Positions 49,709 through 58,265 of a stretch of 64,000 bases of DNA are shown here, one piece after another. The translations under genes were made by a program, and so were the position numbers. Positions within the stretch are counted from its first letter, which is position 1; each line of letters starts with the position of its first letter. Under the pieces are notes generated by a model, which saw nothing but the letters and a program-made list of their open reading frames with translations, had not been told where the DNA came from and made no database searches. Source of the DNA: Streptomyces sp. 6-11-2 (GTDB lineage Bacteria; Actinomycetota; Actinomycetes; Streptomycetales; Streptomycetaceae); NCBI RefSeq assembly GCF_006540305.1, contig NZ_BJOR01000001.1, positions 1,426,001-1,490,000 of the forward strand, read 5' to 3'.

Positions 49709-50622
49709 GGGGTTCTTCCAATCCGGGCGTTCAGCTGGTCTCGGGTGGGCAGGGCGGGGACGACGCCCGCGATCGTCACGGTGTGGGCGCCCGCGGCTGC
49801 GGCGAACCCGGCCGCCCTCTCGAGGGGCTGCCCCTCGGCGAGGGCGACGGCGAGGGCCGCGGTGAAGGAGTCGCCGGCGCCTGTGGTGTCGACGACGGTG
49901 GGGGCCGGGTGCGGTGGCACCGCGGTCACGCCGGAGGCCTGGGCGATCAGGGCGCCCTCGCCACCCCGGGTGAGGACCGCGGCGCCCCCGGTGCGCTCCC
50001 GCAGGGCGCGAACCAGTTCCCCGTCACCGAGCCCGTGGCCCTCGTCGAGGCCGAGGAGTACGGGGGCTTCCGTCTGGTTCGGCGTGATCACGTCGATGAG
50101 GGGCCAGCACGCGTCGGGAAGCGGTCGGGCGGGCGCGGGGTTGAGCAGGGTCGGCGTGCCGGTCTCGCGACCCAGGCGGAGCGCGGTGACCACGGCCTCC
50201 TCGGGGATCTCCATCGACACGACCAGGATGTCGGCGGAGGCGATCTCGGCGCGGAAGGGTGCGACGGCGGCGGCGTCCAGTTCGTCCAGGGCGCCCGGGG
50301 CGATGGCGATGCGGTTCTCACCGGACGGTTCGACCAGGATGAAGCCGACCATCGTGGGGGCCTGGGCGGTCAGCACATGTGCGGCGCCGACACCCTCACG
50401 CTGCCACAACGCACGTGCGGAGCGGCCGAAGTCGTCGTCGCCCACGGCGGTCAGCAGCGAGACCTCGGCACCCAGCCGGGCGGCGGCGATGGCCTGGTTG
50501 CTGCCCTTGCCGCCAGGGCCGGGATCGAACACCCCGCCCGAGACGGTCTCACCCGCCGCGGGGGCCTTGGGGACCCGCATGGTGAGGCCGGCTCCATAAC
50601 TTCCGACAACCGCGATCTTCAT
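49705..50622 (-). CDS. rbsK: Ribokinase (PfkB family)
   Basis: A 305-residue sugar kinase. PfkB signature one appears as GPGGKGSNQAIAAARLGA (about 36-53), the ITPNQTEA segment mid-protein and signature two as VVDTTGAGDSFTAALAVAL with the catalytic Asp in GAGD. ATG 50622 is the family start (MKIAVVGSYG). It is the first gene of the operon; two direct TTGTCCAT repeats lie just upstream. It would phosphorylate the imported pentose at O-5. Confidence 0.93.
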   Translation of the reverse strand: MKIAVVGSYGAGLTMRVPKAPAAGETVSGGVFDPGPGGKGSNQAIAAARLGAEVSLLTAVGDDDFGRSARALWQREGVGAAHVLTAQAPTMVGFILVEPSGENRIAIAPGALDELDAAAVAPFRAEIASADILVVSMEIPEEAVVTALRLGRETGTPTLLNPAPARPLPDACWPLIDVITPNQTEAPVLLGLDEGHGLGDGELVRALRERTGGAAVLTRGGEGALIAQASGVTAVPPHPAPTVVDTTGAGDSFTAALAVALAEGQPLERAAGFAAAAGAHTVTIAGVVPALPTRDQLNARIGRTP

Positions 50623-50640
50623 GGGCGCACCGCTTTGTGT

Positions 50641-50676
50641 ATGGACAACCATGGACAAGCGAGATCGTAGGTACAG
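50641..50676 (-). promoter_or_regulatory. TTGTCCAT repeats, candidate operator of the rbs operon
   Basis: Read leftwards toward rbsK, TTGTCCAT occurs twice with a 10-bp period (at 50658-50651 and 50648-50641). An inverted copy, ATGGACA, lies at 50676-50670. The one-helical-turn spacing places the direct copies on one face of the DNA. Located 19-54 bp before the rbsK start, they are likely the site for the operon's GntR/UTRA regulator. Confidence 0.55.
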
Positions 50677-50738
50677 GGATGTCCATAGTCAATGGTGGTC
50701 GGGAAGATGAACTCCGGATGGTGTCGCGCGTACAAGGA

Positions 50739-50778
50739 ACGGGCCCGGGCTCCTCGGTGACGAGGAACCCGGGCCCGT
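50739..50778 (-). terminator. Strong terminator hairpin with GTGA tetraloop
   Basis: An 18-bp stem with a single mismatch and a four-base GTGA loop (50757-50760). It lies downstream of the leftward permease gene at 50902-52416 and before the rbsK promoter, so it insulates the two transcripts. Confidence 0.85.
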
Positions 50779-50806
50779 CGGCCGCGCCGCGAGCGGTCGG
50801 CCGCCG

Positions 50807-50905
50807 CTAGTGCTGTGACCGGAAAGGTTCACCGGCTCGCGACGCCCGGTGCACCGCACCGGACGCCGCGAACTTCCCGGCAAACCTTCCCGGCCACAGC
50901 ACTAG
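50807..50905. mobile_element. 99-bp MITE-like element with 23-bp terminal inverted repeats
   Basis: The ends CTAGTGCTGTGACCGG... (50807-50829) and its complement (50883-50905) match at 21 of 23 positions and both terminate in CTAG. The 53-bp interior holds another inverted repeat (GCCCGGTGC / GCACCGGAC) and no coding capacity. The TAGTGCTGTG terminus resembles ends of insertion sequences and small palindromic elements I recall from streptomycetes. The right end supplies the TAG stop codon (50902-50904) of the permease gene, so insertion probably occurred at its 3' end. Confidence 0.65.
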
Positions 50906-52416
50906 GAAGCGCCTGAGTCGCCCGCCGGGCGGCCTGCCCGCGCCTGGCGTTCGCCGAGCCTGCTGTGGGTGCGGCCGTAGAGGAAGTACACGACGAAGCC
51001 GATGACCATCCAGATGGCGAAGCGGAGCCAGGTCTCGGCGGGGAGGTTGACCATCAGCCAGAGGGAGGCGCAGACGGAGAGGATCGGGAGCACCGGGACC
51101 CAGGGGGTGCGGAAGGCGCGCGGCAGGTCGGGGCGGGTGTTGCGCAGGATGATCACGCTGATCGCGACCACCACGAACGCGAACAGCGTGCCGATGTTCA
51201 CGAGTTCGGCGAGTTCGCTCAGGCTGGTGAAGCCGGCGACGACGGCGATGATCACGCCGAGCAGAATGGTCGGCCGGTACGGGGTGCGGAACCGGGGATG
51301 GGTGTGCGAGAAGAACCGGGGCAGCAGCCCGTCCCGGCTCATCGCGAAGAAGACCCGGGCCTGGCCCAGGAGCAGGATCATGCACACCGTGGTCAGGCCG
51401 ATGGCCGCGCCGAAACTGATCAGGCCCGCGTACCAGGGATGTCCCGTGGACTTGAACGCGTCGGCGAGCGGCGCGTCCACGGACAGCGCGCTGTACTTCT
51501 GCATACCGGTGACGACGATCGACACGGCGACGTACAGCACGGTGCAGATGATCAGCGAGCCGAGGATGCCGCGCGGCACGTCCCGCTGCGGGTGGCGGGT
51601 CTCCTCGGCCGCGGTGGCCACCACGTCGAAGCCGATGAAGGCGAAGAAGACGACGGACGCGGCGGTGAAGATGCCCATCACACCGAAGTTCGAGGGCGCC
51701 CAGCCGAACATCAGCTGGATGAGCGGTGCCTTGAGGGTGCCGCCCGCGGGCACCGGCTGCGCCTTCGGGATGAACGGGTCGTAGTTGCCGCCCTTGATGA
51801 AGAAGGCGCCCGCGATGATCACGACGAGCACCACGGCCACCTTGACGGCGACGACGATCGTGGTGACCCGCGCGGAGAGCTTCATGCCGAGCACGAGGAT
51901 GACGGTGAGGACCAGGACCAGGAGGGCGGCGAGGATGTCGAAGCCGAAGCCGGTCGCGTTGTCACGGCCGCTGAGATATTCGGGCAGGTGCCAGCCCGCG
52001 TTGTCGAGCAGCGAGTGGATGTAGCCGGACCATCCGACGGCGACCACCGCGGTGCCGAGCGCGAGTTCCAGCACCAGGTCCCAGCCGATGATCCAGGCGG
52101 GGAACTCGCCGAGCGAGGCGTAGGAGAAGGTGTAGGCGGAGCCGGCCACCGGAACCGTGGAGGCGAACTCCGCGTAGCAGAGCGCGGCGAGCGCGCAGAC
52201 CACCCCGGCCACGACGAAGGACAGGGAGACGGCGGGGCCGGCGGTGTTCCTGGCCGCCGTGCCGGTGAGGACGAAGATGCCGGTACCGATGATGACACCG
52301 ACGCCGAAGACGGTCAGATCGAGGGCGGACAGGGATTTTCTGAGCGCGTGCTCGGGTTCCTCGGTGTCCTGGATCGACTGCTCGACGTTCTTCGTCCTGA
52401 AGAGCGTGCTGCTCAC
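50902..52416 (-). CDS. APC-family cationic amino-acid transporter
   Basis: A 504-residue permease with about 12 to 14 membrane segments. Family marks are LSALDLTVFGVGVIIGTGIF, AGSAYTFSYASLGEFPAWIIGWDL, FFAFIGFDVVATAAEETRHP and FFAMSRDGLLPRFF. The cationic amino-acid transporter (CAT) subgroup is the best fit. GTG 52416 has GGGGAGGT upstream. The C-terminal tail (RLGERQARAGRPAGDSGAS) ends at a stop inside the MITE-like repeat, so the original C-terminus may have been slightly different. Function should be unaffected because the change is beyond the last membrane segment. Confidence 0.9.
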   Translation of the reverse strand: MSSTLFRTKNVEQSIQDTEEPEHALRKSLSALDLTVFGVGVIIGTGIFVLTGTAARNTAGPAVSLSFVVAGVVCALAALCYAEFASTVPVAGSAYTFSYASLGEFPAWIIGWDLVLELALGTAVVAVGWSGYIHSLLDNAGWHLPEYLSGRDNATGFGFDILAALLVLVLTVILVLGMKLSARVTTIVVAVKVAVVLVVIIAGAFFIKGGNYDPFIPKAQPVPAGGTLKAPLIQLMFGWAPSNFGVMGIFTAASVVFFAFIGFDVVATAAEETRHPQRDVPRGILGSLIICTVLYVAVSIVVTGMQKYSALSVDAPLADAFKSTGHPWYAGLISFGAAIGLTTVCMILLLGQARVFFAMSRDGLLPRFFSHTHPRFRTPYRPTILLGVIIAVVAGFTSLSELAELVNIGTLFAFVVVAISVIILRNTRPDLPRAFRTPWVPVLPILSVCASLWLMVNLPAETWLRFAIWMVIGFVVYFLYGRTHSRLGERQARAGRPAGDSGAS

Positions 52417-52598
52417 GGCGTGACCTCCCCTGCGTGTCGTCCTCGACCTGGCCCGGACCGGCCGAGCCGGCTCGACATGATCGAGAGAGCTGGGGATGCG
52501 TATGCCCCGGCACTCGCAGGTTCACGCAGACGGGCCGGTCGCGCCACCCGTAAGAGGGGGCACGACCGGCCCGTGCCGCCGTCCGCGCGGTCGGCGGC

Positions 52599-54554
52599 TC
52601 AGTCGCGCGCGGGCTGCACCGCCACGTCGACCTGCGCCTCGACCTCGGCGTCGACCTCCGCCTCCGGCCGCTCGAACCGGCCGTCCAGCTTGGAGACCAG
52701 GCCCGTGACCTGACGGGCGATGTCCGGCGCGGTCAGCCCGATCTCCGCCAGCACCTCGGCCCGGGAGGCGTGGTCGAGGAAGCGCGGCGGGATGCCGAAG
52801 TCGCGCAGCGGCACGTCCACGCCCGCGTCCCGCAGGGCCTGGGAGACCGCCGAGCCGACACCGCCGACGCGGGAGTTGTCCTCGACGGTGACGACCACGC
52901 GGTGCCGTGCGGCCAGCGGCGCCATGGCCTCGTCGACGGGCTTGACCCAGCGCGGGTCGACGACGGTGGTGGTGATGCCCTGCTTGTCGAGGAGCGTGGC
53001 CACCTCCAGGCACATCGGGGCGAGGGCGCCGACGGAGACGAGGAGGACGTCCGGGGTGTCGGTGCCGGGCTCGCGCAGTACGTCCATGCCGCCGACGCGG
53101 CCCACCGCGGGTACGGCGGGACCGACGGCGCCCTTGGAGAAGCGGACCACGGTCGGGGCGTCGTCGACCTCGACCGCCTCGCGCAGCTGGGCGCGGACCT
53201 GGTCGGCGTCGCGCGGGGCGGCCAGCCGCAGACCCGGGACGACCTGGAGGATCGACATGTCCCACATGCCGTTGTGGGAGGCGCCGTCGGTGCCGGTGAC
53301 ACCGGCCCGGTCCAGGACGAAGGTGACCCCGCACTTGTGCAGGGCCACGTCCATCAGGACCTGGTCGAAGGCGCGGTTGAGGAAGGTGGCGTAGACGGCG
53401 AAGACGGGGTGCACGCCGGCGTGGGCGAGACCGGCCGCGGAGACGGCGCCGTGCTGCTCGGCGATGCCGACGTCGTAGACCCGGTCGGGGAAGGCCTTGG
53501 CGAACTTGTCCAGGCCGACCGGCTGGAGCATGGCCGCGGTGATGGCGACGATGTCCCGCCGCTCCTTGCCGAGCCTGACCATCTCGTCGCCGAACACCGA
53601 GGTCCAGTCGGCGCCGGAGGTCGAGATCGGCAGCCCGGTGTCGGGGTGGATCTTGCCGACGGCGTGGAAGCGGTCGGCCTCGTCCTGGAGGGCGGGCTGG
53701 TAGCCGCGGCCCTTCTCGGTGAGGCAGTGCACGATGACAGGACCGCCGAACCGCTTGGCGCGGGCCAGCGCCGACTCCAGGGCCTCGATGTCGTGGCCGT
53801 CGATGGGGCCGACGTACTTCAGGCCCAGGTCCTCGAACATGCCCTGCGGGGCGATGAAGTCCTTCAGGCCCTTCTTGGCGCCGTGCAGGGTCTCGTACAG
53901 CGGCCGGCCGACGACCGGGGTGCGCTCCAGCACCTCCCGGGTGCGGGCCAGGAAGCGTTCGTAGCCGTCGGTGGTGCGCAGGGTCGCCAGGTGGTTGGCG
54001 AGGCCGCCGATGGTGGGCGCGTAGGAGCGCTCGTTGTCGTTGACGACGATGACGAGCGGACGGTCCTTGGCGTCGGCGATGTTGTTCAGCGCCTCCCAGG
54101 CCATGCCGCCGGTCAGCGCGCCGTCGCCGATGACCGCGGCGACGTGGCTGTCCCGCTCGAGCAGCTGGTTGGCCTTGGCGATGCCGTCGGCCCAGCCCAG
54201 CACGGTGGAGGCGTGGCTGTTCTCGATGACGTCGTGCTCGGACTCGGCCTGCGAGGGGTAGCCCGACAGACCGCCCTTCATCTTCAGCTTGGAGAAGTCC
54301 TGGCGGCCGGTGAGCAGCTTGTGCACGTAGGACTGGTGGCCGGTGTCCCACAGCACCTTGTCCTTGGGCGAGTGGAAGACCCGGTGCAGGGCGATGGTCA
54401 GCTCCACCACACCGAGGTTCGGGCCGAGGTGGCCGCCGGTCTTGGAGACCTCGGTGACGAGGAAGGTCCGGATCTCCTGCGCCAGCTGGTCCAGCTCCTC
54501 CAGGCTGAGCCGGTCCAGATCGCGCGGTCCCCTGATGCGGGTCAGCAGCGGCAC
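52599..54554 (-). CDS. dxs: 1-deoxy-D-xylulose-5-phosphate synthase
   Basis: A 651-residue thiamine-diphosphate enzyme that condenses pyruvate with glyceraldehyde 3-phosphate, the first step of the MEP isoprenoid pathway. Marks include [34 protein letters not shown], the ThDP-binding [16 protein letters not shown] through [11 protein letters not shown] and the transketolase segment [17 protein letters not shown]. The C-terminal 25 residues are acidic and typical of streptomycete Dxs. GTG 54554 has AAGGAGG. Monocistronic between two divergently terminated leftward units. Confidence 0.97.
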   Translation of the reverse strand: MPLLTRIRGPRDLDRLSLEELDQLAQEIRTFLVTEVSKTGGHLGPNLGVVELTIALHRVFHSPKDKVLWDTGHQSYVHKLLTGRQDFSKLKMKGGLSGYPSQAESEHDVIENSHASTVLGWADGIAKANQLLERDSHVAAVIGDGALTGGMAWEALNNIADAKDRPLVIVVNDNERSYAPTIGGLANHLATLRTTDGYERFLARTREVLERTPVVGRPLYETLHGAKKGLKDFIAPQGMFEDLGLKYVGPIDGHDIEALESALARAKRFGGPVIVHCLTEKGRGYQPALQDEADRFHAVGKIHPDTGLPISTSGADWTSVFGDEMVRLGKERRDIVAITAAMLQPVGLDKFAKAFPDRVYDVGIAEQHGAVSAAGLAHAGVHPVFAVYATFLNRAFDQVLMDVALHKCGVTFVLDRAGVTGTDGASHNGMWDMSILQVVPGLRLAAPRDADQVRAQLREAVEVDDAPTVVRFSKGAVGPAVPAVGRVGGMDVLREPGTDTPDVLLVSVGALAPMCLEVATLLDKQGITTTVVDPRWVKPVDEAMAPLAARHRVVVTVEDNSRVGGVGSAVSQALRDAGVDVPLRDFGIPPRFLDHASRAEVLAEIGLTAPDIARQVTGLVSKLDGRFERPEAEVDAEVEAQVDVAVQPARD

Positions 54555-54693
54555 CCGTGCCTCCTTGCGTAGAGCTGATCGAGCTGTTGCCGGGCTCGTC
54601 GAGTCTAATGTTCCGCCCGAGCGCCCGGTGTCCGGGCCGGGGGTCGTACGTCACGCGAACGGCGGTACCGGTGCCGTGCCCGCCATGACACGA

Positions 54694-54727
54694 CTGTGCC
54701 CAGCACCACCATGGGTGCCGGGCACAG
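54694..54727 (-). terminator. Terminator downstream of the xyl importer operon
   Basis: A hairpin with arms CTGTGCCC-GCACC and GGGTGC-GGGCACAG, with one mismatched position, 19 bp after the permease stop. It separates the xyl operon from dxs, which has the same orientation. Confidence 0.7.
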
Positions 54728-54745
54728 CCCTGGAGCGGACGAGGC

Positions 54746-56035
54746 TTACGCGCGCCCCGCCGACTTCTGCGTCTTGCGGGTCACGGCGTCGATGACGACC
54801 GTCGCCAGCAGCACGCCACCGGTGATCATGTACTGGACCGGGGAGGCGATGCCCTCCAGGGCGAGGCCGTACTGGATCGAGACGATGACCAGCACACCGA
54901 GGAGCGCGTTCCAGGTGCGGCCGCGGCCGCCGAAGAGGGACGTGCCGCCGATCACGGCCGCGGCGATGACGTTCATCAGGAACTCGCCGGTGCCCGCGCC
55001 CTGGTTGGCGGAGGCGATCTTCGAAGCGACGAAGAGACCGCCGATCGCGGCGAAGGTGCCGGCGATCGCGAAGACCGAGATCCGGACCAGTTCCACGTTG
55101 ATGCCGGCCCGGCGGGAGGCCTCGACGCTGCCGCCGAGCGCGAAGACCTTGCGGCCGTACGCGGTGCGGCGGAGTACGAAGTCGGTGATCACCAGCACGG
55201 CGAGGAAGATCACCACGGCGAGGGGCAGGCCCTTGTACTGGTTGTACATGACCGCCACGGCGAAGGAGACGACGGCCAGCAGCACGGTGCGCACCACGAT
55301 GTCGCTGAGCGGCCGGGACGGGATCCCGGCGGCCTCGCGGCGGCGGTTGCCCAGGTACGCGGTCAGGAAGTACCCGCCGACGGCCACGACGGCGAGCCCG
55401 TAGGCGGCGGCGACGTCGGTGAAGTAGTAGCTCGTGAGCTTGGTGACGATGCCGTCGTCGAGGTTGATGGTGCCGTTGCTGCCGAGGATCTGGAGCATGA
55501 AGCCCTGCCAGAACAGCAGTCCGGCCAGCGTCACGGCGAAGGCGGGGACGCCGATGCGCGCGAAGAAGAAGCCGTGCAGGGCTCCGGCCGCGGTACCGGT
55601 GAGGATGGCCAGCACCAGGGCCAGCACCTCGTTCATCCCGTGGGTGATGTTCAGCACCGCGAAGGTGGCGCCCGCGACACCGGAGACCGAGCCGACCGAC
55701 AGGTCGATCTCGCCCAGCAGCAGGACGAACACGATACCGACGGCGATCATGCCCGTGCCGACCATGGCGACGGAGATGTCGGAGAGGTTGCCCGCGGTCA
55801 GGAAGTTGGAGTTCAGGCTCTGGAAGATGATCCAGATGACCAGCAGACCGATGACGACCGGGACGGAGCCCAGGTCACCGGCCTTCATCTTGCGCTTGAA
55901 CTCGGTGACATAGCCCGCGAAGCCCTGTTCGCGCACCAGCAGCCGGGGGTCCACGACGGTCGCCGCGCCTGCCGCCGCCTCGGTGTTCTCCAGCGCGCTG
56001 CTCTCGGGGGGCGTGGAGGTCTTGTCGATGCTCAC
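54746..56035 (-). CDS. xylH: Xylose-type ABC transporter permease
   Basis: A 429-residue CUT2 permease. An N-terminal cytoplasmic region of about 55 residues is followed by about ten membrane segments. Marks are VGIVFVLLLGEIDLSVGSVSG, HGFFFARIGVPAFAVTLAGL, KVFALGGSVEASRRAGIN and FGGRGRTWNALLGVLVI. GTG 56035 overlaps the ATPase stop (GTGA) and has GGGGAGA upstream. In S. coelicolor the equivalent operon next to rok7B7 serves xylose uptake; the assignment here rests on that context plus family. Confidence 0.88.
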   Translation of the reverse strand: MSIDKTSTPPESSALENTEAAAGAATVVDPRLLVREQGFAGYVTEFKRKMKAGDLGSVPVVIGLLVIWIIFQSLNSNFLTAGNLSDISVAMVGTGMIAVGIVFVLLLGEIDLSVGSVSGVAGATFAVLNITHGMNEVLALVLAILTGTAAGALHGFFFARIGVPAFAVTLAGLLFWQGFMLQILGSNGTINLDDGIVTKLTSYYFTDVAAAYGLAVVAVGGYFLTAYLGNRRREAAGIPSRPLSDIVVRTVLLAVVSFAVAVMYNQYKGLPLAVVIFLAVLVITDFVLRRTAYGRKVFALGGSVEASRRAGINVELVRISVFAIAGTFAAIGGLFVASKIASANQGAGTGEFLMNVIAAAVIGGTSLFGGRGRTWNALLGVLVIVSIQYGLALEGIASPVQYMITGGVLLATVVIDAVTRKTQKSAGRA

Positions 56036-56823
56036 TTCTTGATCTCCCCATTGGTGCGCGCCGCACGGCGGGTGACGGCGTTGTCCGTGGCGCCGGTGAT
56101 GGCGGAGATGATCTCTTCCTGGGAGGTCGACTTGACCTCGAAGACACCGTTGTTGCGGCCCAGGCGCAGAACGGCCACCTTGTCCGCGACCGCTTTGACG
56201 TCGGCCATGTTGTGGCTGATGAGGATCACCGCGTGACCGCGCTCGCGCAGCCGCTCGACCAGGTCGAGGACCTGCGCGGTCTGCTCCACGCCGAGGGCGG
56301 CGGTGGGCTCGTCGAGGATGACCAGCTTGGGCTCGCCGAGCATGGAACGGGCGATGGCCACGACCTGGCGCTGGCCGCCGGAGAGCGAGGCGATCGGAAT
56401 ACGGACGCTGGGGATGCGGATCGACAGCGTGTCCAGCAGTTCGCGGGAGCGGCGCTCCATCTCGACCTCGTCCAGGACACCGCGGCGGCGGATCTCCCGG
56501 CCCAGGTAGAGGTTGCCGACCACGTCGATGTTGTCGCACAGCGCGAGGTCCTGATAGACCGTCGCGATGCCGAGGTTCTGGGCGTCGTGCGGCTTGTTGA
56601 TCTGGACCGCGCGGCCGTCCCACTCGATGCGGCCCTCATCGATGGGGTGCACGCCGGCGATCGTCTTGACCAGCGTGGACTTTCCGGCGCCGTTGTCGCC
56701 CACCAGGGCGACCACCTCACCGGCGTGGACCTCAAGCTCTACGTCGGTGAGCGCCTGGACGGCACCGAACCGCTTGGAGACCCCGCGCAACGCCAGCACG
56801 GGCGTAGCGGACAAGTGAACCAT
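56032..56823 (-). CDS. xylG: Xylose-type ABC transporter ATP-binding subunit, single domain
   Basis: A 263-residue ATPase. Walker A is VALVGDNGAGKST (about 38-50), the signature is ASLSGGQRQVVAIARSM and Walker B is LVILDEPTAAL. It has one nucleotide-binding domain, about half the size of E. coli XylG or RbsA, so two copies must assemble per transporter. The start is placed at the codon giving MVHLSATPVLALRG. It lies 207 bp downstream of xylF, a gap that carries stable hairpins. Confidence 0.88.
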   Translation of the reverse strand: MVHLSATPVLALRGVSKRFGAVQALTDVELEVHAGEVVALVGDNGAGKSTLVKTIAGVHPIDEGRIEWDGRAVQINKPHDAQNLGIATVYQDLALCDNIDVVGNLYLGREIRRRGVLDEVEMERRSRELLDTLSIRIPSVRIPIASLSGGQRQVVAIARSMLGEPKLVILDEPTAALGVEQTAQVLDLVERLRERGHAVILISHNMADVKAVADKVAVLRLGRNNGVFEVKSTSQEEIISAITGATDNAVTRRAARTNGEIKK

Positions 56824-56880
56824 CTCCTTCGCCGCCTGACCCGGCGGGAGGTTGTGCAGAAGTTTGGGGGGTTGTTCCGT

Positions 56881-56987
56881 CCGGCGCCCCGCACGAGCTT
56901 GCGGGGCTTTGGATACGCGGGGCGCCGGCGGAGCCTGGGGGCGCGTCCCGTCAGGGGGTTCGGGGGGTGAACTCCCCGAACTCCCCT
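56881..56987 (-). promoter_or_regulatory. Competing hairpins between xylF and xylG
   Basis: The segment CCGGCGCCCCGC (56881-56892) can pair either with GCGGGGC at 56901-56907 or, perfectly over 12 bp, with GCGGGGCGCCGG at 56917-56928. A separate near-perfect stem lies at 56953-56987 around a short GGTGAACT loop. These structures probably reduce read-through or protect the xylF mRNA, giving more binding protein than membrane components. Confidence 0.6.
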
Positions 56988-57030
56988 GACCCTGGAGGCG
57001 CTTGCGTCGCGTTGCCGCAGACCGGTCCGG

Positions 57031-58143
57031 TTACTTCAGACCGATCTTGTCGCAGGCCGCCTTGTACTGGGCGGTGCAGATCTCGGCAACGGTGTAGACG
57101 CCGTCCTTGACGACGGTGTCCTGGATGTTGTCCTTGGTCAGCGAGGTGACCTCGACCAGGACCGAGGGGACGCCCTTGGTGGTGGGGCTGTCGACCTTGT
57201 CCTTGGCGATCGAGTCCAGCGACTTGCCCTGGGCCAGGGCGACGGCCATCTCGGCGGCGGCGTCGGCCTCGGGGGCGTACGGCTTGTAGACGCTCATGTA
57301 CTGCTCACCGGAGACGATGCGCTGCACACCCGCGAGTTCGGCGTCCTGGCCGGTGACCGGGACGGAGATGCCGGCGGCCTTCAGGGCGGTGATGATGCCG
57401 CCGGCCATGCCGTCGTTGGCGGAGTAGACGCCGACGACGTTCTTCTTGCCGATGGAGGAAATGGCGCCCTCCATGTTGGAGTTGGCGTTCTCCGGCTTCC
57501 ACTCCTTGGTGTCGTACTCCTTGCCGATGTTCACCTTGCCGTCGAGGACCGAGTGGGCGCCGTCCTTGAACTGCTTGGCGTTCGGGTCGGTGGAGGAACC
57601 GTTCATCATGACGATCTTGCCGGACTTGGCCTTGTCGCCCAGCGCCTTGAGCAGCGCCTCGCCCTGGGTCTTGCCGACGGTCACGTTGTCGAACGAGGTG
57701 TAGGCGTCGATCGGGCCCTGGGCCAGACGGTCGTAGGCGACGACCGGGATGCCGGCGTCCTTGGCCTTCTGCACCGAGTTCTTGATGGCGGCGGCGTCCA
57801 CGGCGTCGACGATCAGCACGTCCACCTTGTTGGTGATCATCGTCTCGACCTGCTGGCTCTGCAGGGTGGCGTCCTGCTTGGCGTTGGCGTAGACGACCTT
57901 GCCCTTGTTGTTCGTCAGCTCCGCGACCTTCTTCTCGATCAGCGGGCGGTCGAACTTCTCGTAACGAGCGGTCTGGTTCTCCGGCAGCAGCAGGCCGACC
58001 TTGATGGCGTCGCCCTTCTTCTCGCTGCCGGCCGACTTGGAGGAGTCGCCACCGGACTCCTTGGCGCTGCCACAGGCGGCGAGCGAGACGGCCATGGCAC
58101 CAGCAGCAACGGCGAAAGCCGCACGACGCATACGCGTGTTCAC
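57031..58143 (-). CDS. xylF: Xylose-type sugar-binding lipoprotein
   Basis: A 370-residue CUT2 receptor. The N-terminus carries RRAAFAVAAGAMAVSLAA-C, a lipoprotein signal. The mature part has AIKVGLLLPENQTARYEKFD, DVLIVDAVDAAAIKNSV, GIPVVAYDRLAQGPIDAYTS and the hinge GVYSANDGMAGGIITAL, as in XylF. GTG 58143 follows GGAGGTTT. First gene of the xyl operon; an inverted repeat that may be the Rok7B7 site lies about 100 bp upstream. Confidence 0.9.
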   Translation of the reverse strand: MNTRMRRAAFAVAAGAMAVSLAACGSAKESGGDSSKSAGSEKKGDAIKVGLLLPENQTARYEKFDRPLIEKKVAELTNNKGKVVYANAKQDATLQSQQVETMITNKVDVLIVDAVDAAAIKNSVQKAKDAGIPVVAYDRLAQGPIDAYTSFDNVTVGKTQGEALLKALGDKAKSGKIVMMNGSSTDPNAKQFKDGAHSVLDGKVNIGKEYDTKEWKPENANSNMEGAISSIGKKNVVGVYSANDGMAGGIITALKAAGISVPVTGQDAELAGVQRIVSGEQYMSVYKPYAPEADAAAEMAVALAQGKSLDSIAKDKVDSPTTKGVPSVLVEVTSLTKDNIQDTVVKDGVYTVAEICTAQYKAACDKIGLK

Positions 58144-58241
58144 TTCTTCAAACCTCCCTGACGAGGCCGCGTCGTTGCGGCCGAGGTGGCTGGAAGTCAA
58201 CTCGGCCGCGCGTGCGACGTCAAGAAGTAAATCCTTAACGA

Positions 58242-58259
58242 GATGGCAACGGTGCCATC
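58242..58259. promoter_or_regulatory. Inverted repeat GATGGCA-N4-TGCCATC upstream of xylF
   Basis: Perfect 7-bp arms with a four-base ACGG spacer, 99 bp before the xylF start and seven bases after the rok7B7 stop codon. It lies in the short gap between the ROK regulator gene and its presumed target and is a good candidate operator. Confidence 0.6.
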
Positions 58260-58265
58260 CGTTCT

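Noticed and set aside
50739..50778. The GTGA-loop hairpin as a second mobile element end
   Set aside because: It has no relation to the 23-bp ends of the nearby element and the form of a simple strong terminator in the right place.
52770..54572. Rightward 600-codon frame over dxs
   Set aside because: Antisense to dxs, no recognisable family, biased composition.
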